Origin: Owenia fusiformis
Taxonomy: Eukaryota > Annelida > Polychaeta > Sabellida > Oweniidae
Assembly: GCA_903813345.2 (NCBI GenBank)
Contig: CAIIXF020000001.1
Location: 37,419,366 to 37,483,365 of the forward strand
DNA: 64,000 nucleotides
Direction of reading: 5' to 3'
Part shown: in pieces, positions 11,530 to 22,000 of the stretch
Position numbering within the stretch: the stretch's first letter is position 1
Layout: the number at the start of each line of letters is the position of its first letter
The notes under the pieces: model-generated
What the model saw: the letters and a program-made list of their open reading frames with translations, nothing else
What the model was told of the DNA's origin: nothing
Database searches by the model: none
Program-made: the position numbers and the translations under genes

Positions 11530-11845
11530 ATTCGGACGTCTCCCCTACCGACAATATTGTCAGTACGGGAGACTGCCCAGTGAGTATTTGCTCCCGTATC
11601 GCAGTTGTCGGTACTGGAGACTGCCCAGGGAGTATTTGCTTGGGTACCGACAATTGTCGTCCCTCTATCGTCTCCTAGCAGGGCGAGATAGAGGACCGAC
11701 ATATTGTCAGTAAATGAGACTGCCCAGTGAGTATTTGTTCCCGCACCGACAGTGAGTATTTGTTCCTGTACCGACAATTGTCGGTACGGGAACAAATACT
11801 CATTGGGCAGTCTCCCGTACTGACAATTGTCGGTACTGGGTATTT
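11530..11845. repeat. Palindrome-rich mini-array (core CCGACAATTGTCGG)
   Basis: Units combine ggagactgcccagtgagtat with a palindrome ACCGACAATTGTCGGT, in both orientations. 11751-11802 forms a near-perfect hairpin around the palindrome. It abuts the foldback element on its right. Confidence 0.8.
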
Positions 11846-11867
11846 TCAAAAATAAATACACTAATGA

Positions 11868-12718
11868 CACCCTATGCAGACAGAGCCTGTGGGAAATATT
11901 GGGTGCGGAGCAAATGAGCGGAGGGTGCAGAGCTAATGGTCATTTTTGAATTTAAATTTGGGATATTTCTGAAACTAAGCCGTTTTGGGACTTCAAATAT
12001 ACCAAGATATGTGTATTTGACAGCAAATATCAATACAATTGTGAAAATAGTAACGCAATTCATTCTATAGCGACGCAGTGTGCCTTAAACCTTTCCCAGA
12101 CCTATATATTTTGAAATTATCTGTTTAATACTAAGTCCCCAGCATTCATAAAAAATGGTGTTCAAGGTACACTATCTATACAAATTATTTTTGCATCTTG
12201 GAAGCCAGGCAGTATCTGTGTGATTTTATAAAAATTCGGAAATGTTTTTCAGATATGAGCCCCCTCTAAATATTGGGTGCGGAGGAGCTCCATAAACGTA
12301 CCTCCGCACCCAATATTTAGAGGGGGCTCATATCTGAAGAACATTTCCGATTTTTTATAAAATCACACAGATACTGCCTGGCTTCCAAGATGCAAAAATA
12401 ATTTGCATGGGTAGTGTATCTTGAACACCATTTTTTATGAATGCTGGGGACGCAGTATTAAAAGGATAGTCTCAAAATATATAGGTCTGGGAAATGTTTA
12501 AGGCATAATGCGTCGCTATAAAATGAATTGCACTACTATTTTCACAATTTTATTGATATTTGGTGTCAAATACACATATCTTGATATATTTGAAGTCCCA
12601 AAACGGCTTAGTTTCAGAAATATCCCAATTTTAAATTCAAAAATGACCGTTAGCTCCGCACCCGTCGCTCATTTGCGCCACACCCAATATTTCCCACAGG
12701 CTCTGTCTGCATAGGGTG
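11868..12718. mobile_element. Foldback (near-perfect inverted repeat) element, 851 bp
   Basis: Two 418-bp arms (11868-12285 and 12301-12718) are almost perfect reverse complements around a 15-bp loop. The ends read CACCCTATGCAGAC...GTCTGCATAGGGTG. The flanks carry a 5-bp duplication AATGA (11863-11867 and 12719-12723). Each arm contains an open frame of about 63-68 codons, mirrored by symmetry; this is more likely a by-product of the fold than a gene. Confidence 0.9.
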
Positions 12719-12779
12719 AATGACGAAGTAACAGCATACGTCACAGTTCGACACATCTCCTCTACATCTATTTAACAAA

Positions 12780-13140
12780 ATGGATGGACTTCCATCGGAG
12801 TAATTTTTTGTTATCCCATCGAACGAAGTTCGGAGGGATATAGGGAACGCCTCCGTCCGTCCGTCTGTCTGTACGTACGTCCATTTGTCCGTCCGGACCA
12901 TAACTCAAATACCGTTGGCCCGATTTTGTTCATATTTTGTACACATATACCTTATGGGGGTAGAAGTTCTGCTCGAGAGCCGATTCTCAAAATGGCCGCT
13001 CATTTAAAAATGGCGGCCATTTTAGTGACGATTTTATAGTAATTTATGTGCAATATGTAAAACTGTAATAGCAATATGTTTTAAATGTAAAAAAATTATG
13101 TAGGACATTAATAAAACTAGAAATGTAGATATTAAAAAAG
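12780..13140. repeat. Dispersed-repeat head with (CCGT/CTGT)n run
   Basis: The sequence from atcgaacgaagttcgg through cgtccgtccgtctgtctgt to ccgtccggaccataactc has the look of a widely dispersed invertebrate repeat. It leads directly into the tandem array that follows, sharing the gattttgttcatatt-ggta phrase. Confidence 0.55.
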
Positions 13141-13189
13141 CAAATGGCAGCCATCTTGAAAAATGGCGGCCTTTACTCGTTATTTTACG

Positions 13190-13745
13190 ATTTTTGCTGT
13201 AACTCGAAAAGTAGTGGAGCGATTTTGTTCATATTTGGTATGTGAATACTATAAGCATGGCACACTGTCAAATGACACTTTTGGTAGAAGGCGGCCTTTT
13301 TGAAAAATGGCGGACATTTTGAAAAATGGCCGCCATTTTAACTTATTTTAATATAACTTGAAAAGTGGTGGAGCGATTTTGTTCATATTTGGTATGTGAA
13401 TACTATAAGCATGGCACACTGTCTAATGACACTTTTGGTAGAAGGCAGCCATTTTTTTAGAATGGCCGCCATTTTAACGTATTTTACTATTACTCGAAAA
13501 GTAGTAGAACGATTTTGTTCATATTTGGTATGTGAATATTATAAGCATGGCACACTGTCTAATGACGCTTTTGGTAGAAGTTGGCCATTTTGAAAAATGG
13601 CCGCCATTTTAACATATTTTACTATAACCCGAAAAGTAGGGAGTGATTTTGTTCATATTTGGTATGTGAATACTATAAGCATGGCACACTGTCGAATGAT
13701 ACTTTTGGTAGAAGGTGGCCATTTTGAAAAATGGCTGCCATTTTT
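13190..13745. repeat. Tandem array, about 135-bp unit, four copies
   Basis: The phrase gcatggcacactgtc recurs at about 13255, 13409, 13545 and 13679, each with gattttgttcatatttggtatgtga before it and aaaatggccgccatttt after it. Open frames across it are translations of the repeat. Confidence 0.9.
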
Positions 13746-14560
13746 GCTATATACTTTGTTTGTAAAAATGCCAGCCATGGCTGTTCGATGGGATTCGCTA
13801 CGCTTTGGCGTTGCCGTTGTTCTGGTTTTCATCATTTTCACCAAGAAGGAGGTCAATTTGTATCCAAATATTTTACCTGTATGTTAATAGCGATATCTGG
13901 TTACTGAAAAACTAGTCAGTCATTTTTGTGACAGATTCACTTTTTAGTAACCGGATGTTACTTATAACATATGGGTACAATATTTGGAAATTAATCAACC
14001 TCCTTCAAATGAAAATAAAAATTACCTCTGACGGAAGTTCATCCATTTTGTTATAAAGACAATGCCATCTTTTTTATGATATATACATTTCTTACGATTT
14101 TTACCCGATCATGCAGATTTTACTGGATAGTGTTGTTTGATCCCTACCTGTGAATTATTATTCAATGCTTTATTGTACTAAAAATCCCTTTCGGGTGAGT
14201 GTACAGCAAATAAACACAATAAAATAAAAATACAACTATACATACAATTACAATAACATACAATGCAAATTTTACATGGCATATAATGACAATATAATGT
14301 GATTGACTGATCATTAGATGTATACCAACAACTACTATTAGCCTACATGTATATATTTATATTGATAATATATTTGATCTCTTTTCAATTATTTCATAAA
14401 GGTATTTTGCAAAGGTGATACACATGTTACCCTCAGCATTAAACATATAATAAGCCTTTTCTTCGGTAGTCAATACAGTTAGATTTGGGCAAATCGAGTT
14501 AAACGTATCAAAGTATTCATATCTCATTTTTTATCACACCATCGGTGGGATATAGTCGTC
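13746..14560. other. Gene-free stretch
   Basis: No gene or clear repeat is seen. AT-rich, with an A-rich low-complexity stretch near 14210-14260. Confidence 0.4.
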
Positions 14561-14563
14561 ATA

Positions 14564-14600
14564 CTGGTCGTGATCGTGGTCGTGGTCGTGATCGTGATCG
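14564..14600. repeat. Microsatellite (GTGGTC/GTGATC)n
   Basis: Hexanucleotide-like cgtgatcgtggtcgtggtcg; on the minus strand it encodes a His-Asp run in a spurious frame. Confidence 0.85.
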
Positions 14601-14603
14601 TCC

Positions 14604-15300
14604 CGCTTTTTGTCATCGCCGTTTAAGGAAAACTGCTCATCAGATTTTCTCCAAATTTGCAGAGATGATAGAGCATATGAAGTACTAGAGCTGATTAACT
14701 TTTGGGTGGCCATCTTGTTTTCTGGCGGCCATTTTGAAGGTTTTTCGAAAAATCTTGTCATCGCCATTTCAGCAAAACCGCTCATTGGATTTCCTTCAAA
14801 TTTACACAAATGATAGAGGATATCAAGTACTAGAGCTGATTAACTTTTGGGCGGCCATTTTGTTTTCTGGCAGCCATTTTGAAGATTTTTCGAAAAATCT
14901 TGTCATCGCCATTTCAGAAAATCTGCTCATCAGATTTCCTTCAAATTTACACACATGATAGAGGATATCAAGTACTAGAGCTGATTAACTTTTGGGTGGC
15001 CATCTTGTTTTCTGGTGGCCATTTTGAAGGTTTTTCGAAAAATCTTGTCATCGCCATTTTAGGAAAACCACTCATCGGATTTCCTTCAAATTTACACAAA
15101 TGATAGAGGATATCAAGTACTAGAGCTGATTAACTTTTGGGCGGCCATCTTGTTTTCTGGTGGCCATTTTGAAGGTTTTTCGAAAAATCTTGTCATCGCC
15201 ATTTTAGGAAAACCGCTCATCGGATTTCCTTCAAATTTACACAAATGATAGAGGATATCAAGTACTAGAGCTGATTAACTTTTGGGCGGCCATCTTTTTT
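14604..15300. repeat. Tandem array, 145-bp unit, five copies
   Basis: gtcatcgcc recurs at about 14612, 14757, 14902, 15047 and 15192 (exact 145-bp steps). The unit includes gatagaggatatcaagtact and ggcggccatcttgttttctgg. The regular period and small divergence suggest recent amplification. Confidence 0.93.
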
Positions 15301-15361
15301 TCTTGTTCTTGAAATTTGTAAACATAATAGGGGAACAGTTTTCCTGGTTCATAGTGTCTGC

Positions 15362-15640
15362 CTATTTGATGGTGTGATCTCGTTCACGTCCTGTGCCTTG
15401 TTCCAATTTTTGACACTCAAAAATAAAATGAGTTTCCGTACCAGTGTTGATTTTACATAATATGCATTTTCTTTGATCTCTCAGAATTATTGGTCTTATA
15501 TATCTTCCTCGCTCTATTTCTAAATTGTGTGCACTTATTCTTAATCGCGTCATAGATTTCCTATGTTCAGCGTTCTTTATTAAATTCAAATATGGTTCTT
15601 TTCCCCATCGTTGTTTGATATTATTCAAAAATTCTAATTT
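15362..15640 (-). pseudogene. LINE ORF2 C-terminal fragment with zinc-knuckle-like motif
   Basis: Encodes KEPYLNLIKNAEHRKSMTRL, LEIERGRY and CILCKINTGTETHFIFEC. This matches in order the C-terminal part of the LINE at 40039-40641 ([32 protein letters not shown]). It ends about 160 bp before RNF216 exon 15797. Only the tail end of the element is left. Confidence 0.75.
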
Positions 15641-15796
15641 CCCTTTAATTAATTTGAGATTTACTTTTGTGACTTTTGGAGAACCTAGAAAAAGAATATA
15701 AGAATCTATTGAGGTAATATATAGACGTCAAAATACCCAAGGGGAGACCATCCCCACTACTCTGTAAAGTAATAAATGAACCCAACTCTTTTGTAG

Positions 15797-16083
15797 ACCA
15801 CTAGATGAGATAGAGGCTCAGGTCATGAGTGATTTAAGGATGATTTTCGCACAGATTGATGAAAAATATCTGAAGAAAAGTGTGTTGCATTCCTCTAATC
15901 GTCAGTTGCCCTACAGCAAAAACATCTTACTCCAAAGATGCATCGATGATATCCTAGATGAGAGGACCAAAAACATGCCAGATGAGACTGTTGCAAAATT
16001 AGGAGCATCCCCAAATCATTCTTTTGTGAATGACAGACAAACTAATATGGGAACTGCTAACAGAAAAAATGATGAGGATAAAG
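15797..16083 (+). CDS. RNF216: RNF216 exon (first one found): CUE-like segment
   Basis: Acceptor ttttgtag, donor AAG/GTAACT. Starts with one base that completes a codon, so it is not the first coding exon unless translation starts at ATG 15825. It encodes [20 protein letters not shown] and [13 protein letters not shown], the spacing of a ubiquitin-binding CUE-type helix bundle. Confidence 0.8.
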
Positions 16084-19000
16084 GTAACTTATAAAAGATT
16101 TTATACAAAGATCCATACTTTACAGAGACATGCTTCAATTTATATCAAGTGAATAGGCTACAGTTATTTAGATCTTTTTCTGACTAAATCGAATTACTGG
16201 ATCAATTACTGGGATCAAACAAATACAATTGCAGCAAACATTTTTCTTTGATTCTTGTTTCAGTTGCTGCTGCTCCTGATCTGCATATTGAGGCCGACAT
16301 GTCGGATGACTCTGATTACTCATTGAGCTCTCAGCTGTCGGAGGACAAGAGTTCAAATCTCTCAGATGGTAAATGCAAGATATTGCTGTTATCTACTCTA
16401 GTTCTCATTGTTGCAATTTCAGGAAAAGTGCTTTGGATTTTCTACAAATATGTACCCAGTTGTTGGCTATTTCAGGAAAACTTCTCTTCAGATTTTCTTG
16501 AAATTAATGCATGTTATATCAATATTTTGGGTGGCTACATTATTGTTTGATTTCATTGTCATGTACCTTGTTCTGTTTTGAAGTTAACACCAAGCAAAGA
16601 TTACATGTAAGTAAATTATTGGAAACTTTTTTTTTGATTTTATCGGTGATGTTATAGCCGATTATGATTTTAGAGGGGATATTGTTGGAGAGTATGATTT
16701 TAGAGAAAATCTTTGAGATGAATAGGATTTAAGAGGCAGTAATGTACACATAATTTATGTCTTCTTGTATTTTGCCTGTATTTAATGTAAATTACTTAAT
16801 TCTTTTTTATTCTTGTAGATGAGGATCTGATTGATGCTTCACAAGTCACAGGCATTACTCCTAAACGATCCAAAGATATTGTATCTGGACGTATTATTGA
16901 AGGAGGTGTTGAGAAAGTCAGGTATGGAGTAATACAGTATCTAACTAATCCTGCTTTTAAGGCTTACTGTAGTAGAAAACTAAACACTACTATTTAAGTA
17001 TAGGTAGTATAGGTATCAGATGGCATTATATTAGTGAATGTTATATTCAAGTATTTTGGCGATGTTCTGCGAACATGAACAAGCATTAAAATTGCTAAAA
17101 TCAAATGCTTGTAGGTCATCATATTACACCAACACTAGGGGCTTCCTCATATTCAAGCAGTTCTAAGAGCTGTTGGTTAAGACCCTAAAACTCGTTCATG
17201 CGCTAATGATGAATTCTAAATATTCTTTTTCCAGGAGACAATCGGATGATAACCTGGAGAGAAGTGTGACAACATTAAACTCTACAATTTCACTGTTAGA
17301 AACACCTGAAGCTATCATTCACAGCCCAATGATAAAACCGCCAACACCCAAAGCTAACCATAGAACCACATTGATTAAGCCACCAGCAACATTTGGATCA
17401 CCAATGACTTCAACTCCCAACTTTGATCAACATAGGCATAATAAACAGAACAGTAGTACTGACTTTGGTTCTAGTAGATATCACAAACCAAATAACAATA
17501 AAATGAATCATAGTCATAGCGATAGTGAGTTTACACGTAATAGTTCTCCACAAAACATTGTCACAAAGATTCCTAGTAGTGAACCCAGGATAAAAGCAAG
17601 CAGTTTTAAACCATTCCTAGATAAACAAAACAAGGTCGAAGATGAACTTCCTGAAATGTTAGGCCCTAGAGGTACAAAATTATCTCCACCTTCACTTCAT
17701 AGAAAGTTCTCTGACTCTCTGTACACTCAGTCAGGGATTTCCATGCACAATAGACAAACTCCTTCCAGTTTCATATCATCAACGGAGAACCCCTTGAAAC
17801 GATCATATAAAGACATTGACAATGACTCCCTACCAGACCTAACTAGGAAGCGTACAGTCTCTATAAGCCCTATAAAGCCTCCTAAGCTAACACTACCAAA
17901 CAAGGCAACTAACCTGCAAGTCACATTCTCTCCAAATAAATCAGCGGCACCAGACATTGTTAAACCAGCGAAACTTAATTTTGGCAATGTTTCACCAAAA
18001 AAGGTGCCAAGTCCGAAGCGTCCTATCTTGAATCCTGCTACTTTTATTGGTCCACAGGGAGCTAGACAAAAAACGTTGACAAAGTTATCAAAAAGATTTG
18101 ATAATATCAGTGACCCACCCTTTGATAACTCAGCTGAAGTTCACACACTAGGGTCATGTGTAAAAAAGTCATCCAATGGGCAAGAGGAAATAAAGGCAGA
18201 CATTGAGCCTATTGATATTGGTTATGTACCTGGTTCTACAATAGACTTGACCAAAGCCCGAACTGAAAATACTATTGACTTAAGTATAGCACAAGGTCCT
18301 ACAATTGATTTAACAAAACACACACAAGGGCCGACAATTGACTTAACGAAGCATAATCCAAATAATGCTATAGCCATTATTACAGAAGAAAAGTTAGTAA
18401 GTCCTGATAAACAATATAATCCAGGTAATGCCAGAGCCATTATTATGGAAGAAAAGTTAATAAGTCCCGATAGACAAGATCCAAAAAGAACCACAAAGAT
18501 TCATTCAAAAAAATCTCTAAAAAATTCAATTCAATTCAATGCCAAGGTTGGAAAAAGTTGAAAAAACATTAGGACACATGCGGGCTGGATTGCGTGCAAT
18601 AGAACAGATGATAGCAGAAGATGAGCCCCCAAATGCACATAAGCCCATTCTTGATCTGTATCCAAACATTCATAGTGGACTACCAAAGAAAAATCAAAGC
18701 AATGATATGAATCTGATACAGTCTCCTCCAAGGAATAAACCGCACACAGTTCCTGATCAGTTATATCAAGTCCCTAAGGTGGTCAACAGGCCTATTATAA
18801 GACTACCATATGGAAGGCCTGATCCATACATTGGGGTCAACATTCCTGCTCAACCAAACAGAGCTCCTGACCCTCTCTTGAGACTAGTCAATCCTGAATT
18901 AAAGAAAACACCTAACAACCCATTAGATAGGGATCTAATACCTCGCCTAGTTATAGACCCACCTGAGCAAACTAAAGAGACTCCAAAACTGCATAATAAT

Positions 19001-22000
19001 AATAAGGTTGAAGCAATCCTACCTACTACTGAAAAAGTTCAGCAACAACCACATGCCACATTTGACAATGAAGGGTTTCAGCATTATGACGAGGAAGCTT
19101 TCGGCAGCTATGTTCTGCCACCACCGCCCCCTCCAGTCACCATAGAAACCACAAGGGATGAGGTCCGTAAACAAATTGTAAGTAGTATTCAGTTTAGTTC
19201 AAGTAAAATATATTTGTGATAGTACAAAAACCTGTAGACTGAATGGTAGATATAATGGAAAGTCAACAATGCTCTTCAATGTGTATTGCAATCTGTGCAG
19301 GTTCTTAATTAAAAGCTTCAAAATGAAGAGTTTGTGACAAAGTAGTGCTCAAATTGACTTGTATATTTATGAGGAGTCTTATTAAACATTAGCTAGTTTA
19401 ATTAAGGGTGAACATAATACCTGGAACTTGCTTCCTTTGCAATTTCAATGTATCAGCATTCAGCTTTTTTTTCTGTATACTATTCTATCAACCAATGAAT
19501 GAGGGGGTGCGCGAAGTTTAAATACTTTTCTGATAATCTCTATCACCCCCTGTGTGCATGATGACATAGAGCTAAATATGAATTTTGTTTTAATGGTAAA
19601 CATACTGAGCCCCGTATGAAATAAGCCCTTGGCTTTAATGCAATGATTTACATTGTGGACTGCAGGTATATTACAGAAAATTTAAACAATTGACTTTAAT
19701 GCTTGAAGTAACAAATTGGTGTATTTTAGACGATTTTTTTTCTACAACACATCACACAAATGTTCCATTTTTTGGACCACTCTGTAGTAAAGGTGATTGT
19801 ATAGCTAGTACAGGTTAATTCAAAGTAATAACACAGGCTGGTATCGAAAGATTTGTCCGCTGTGACGGAGCATGCTATTTTTCATAAAAACACTAAGAAT
19901 GCTTCACGATTTAATTTTTAACTCATATGTTTCGTTATATCAAAGATAATTACTTACTCCATGCAATGGATATATCATTTGCGTGTAACCTTCACTTCTG
20001 TTTGAAGTCCAATAACGCTAGGAGTAAAATCTATTGAAAACTGCGCCAGAGTATCAAACTCCATCCTTGCTGCAAGGGTATTTTACAAGTATTAGGCATA
20101 AATGAAGTCCTTTGAAGAAGGATGATCAAACTCTAAAATGTACCATCTCTTTTTTAACTTTTTAATGGCATGATATAGTGACACGCTAATATTAACATAT
20201 GTTTTAAGCATAACTCTGTATGTATTAATGAGATATTAATGCATTGGGTCTTATTAATTTTTTTATAAAAAATAATATTAATATTTTTTGTCCGCTGTGA
20301 CGGAGCATTTTCACAGTTCACATTTGCAACTGCTCCGTCACAGCGGACAAAAAAATTAAACATTATTTTTTATAAAAGAATTAAAAAGACCAAATACACC
20401 AACATCTCATTTATACCTTCATAGTTATGCTGAAACCATGTGTAAATATTATCGTATCACTATATCGTGCCATTAGAAAGTTAAACAAGAAATGGTACAT
20501 TTTGAAGTATGATACTCCGGGGCCATTTTCAATAGCTTTTCTTCCCAGCGTAATTGGACTTCAAACAAAAGTGAAAGTTACCCGCAAATGATATATCCAT
20601 TGCATGGAGTAAGTAATTTTGTATGGTATAACGAAACATATGAGTTAAAAAATAAATCGTGAAGTATTCTTAGTGTTTTTATGAAAAATAGCATGCTCCG
20701 TCACAGCGGACAAATATTTCGGTACCAGCCTGTGAATAAGTGATAACAAAAAATAATCATCTGATTTAATAAAATTTATTGACACATGTTAATGTTTTGA
20801 ATTAAAAACATGCAATTTAAAAAGAAATGTTCAAAAGCTATACTGTACATCCAAAAACATTTTGGAATCCATAATTGTTTATCTTCTGTAAACTGACAAA
20901 AGTTGTATTCCTTAATGATTGTCAGTATTGTTTGTCAATATTGCTAATTAAATCAACTTCACTGGGGGGTATCGTATTGTTGCATCAAGATGGCCAGACT
21001 TCCGGTGATAGATTTTCGTACGATGTTTTGTTTTCCCAATTTACACCCATTTCTAGGACGAGTTGCTCAATAATCATACACGTGCAGTTAGCCCATGATC
21101 TATATTTTAAAAAACTGTCATTGGTATACATGTAGCATCATCAAGAAGCGATAAATTCGTGGTTTTAATTCCTCACTATTGATGCAACAACACCACTCTG
21201 TTTCTTATCGATGATGCAACAACACCAATGTGCTGATGCAAAAACGCCAATATAATGTATCATTGAACAACAAGAGAAACTGTTTTATGTTCTGTTTACG
21301 GGTGTAGGTCGGGACATGAATAAAACGCGTGAGTCAGTGGTCCATGAACGAAACGTATTTTGTTTGGATTCTTTGTCTATATCAAAGTTAAAAGGATATA
21401 CTGCAAGGCAAACTAAATAAAGTACTGAATCCCCGAGAGGCAATCTCATTGATATTGTATCTGAAAAATAAAGATTATACATTTTCTAAATTAAATGCCC
21501 TTGATTTACCGTATGGAAATTGTTTACAAATAACTAATATAATTTTGGAAAGACAACAGATATCAGTCATTTTGTGTTGTTAGTACCTCAATTGAAATAC
21601 TCAATTCTGATTGGCTGATGAGCGGTCAACAAAATGTATTGTTAGTACCTCAACTGAAATACTCGATTCTGATTGGTTGATTAGCGGTCAAAATTATGTA
21701 CTGTTGACCGCTACTAGGTACTGTTGACCGCTACTTCTGAAAAAAAGTTTCATGACGTCACAAAAACATGGAAGACGGACACTGTGATGTGCCAAATACA
21801 GAGTAAAGCTACTTGTACTGTCTCCAGATTTTCTAAAAAAAATATTGCTAACGTGGTTCGGAGAAAAGGTTGTGAAATGAAGCCATGCCGATTGATGATT
21901 GTCGTCTATATGTGTATTATTAGCTTGCTCGGACTAACAAAACAATTGTAGACCTCTCCATTCGATCAACCGTCAAAATCATATACCTAGACTGTAAACC

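Noticed and set aside
11872-12714. Mirrored 63- and 68-codon ORFs
   Set aside because: Mirror images in the two arms of one foldback; most likely not genes.
12508-12714. Conserved small protein gene
   Set aside because: Lies entirely within the foldback arm.
13396-13887. ORFs over the 135-bp array
   Set aside because: Periodic peptide with no family; by-product of the tandem repeat.
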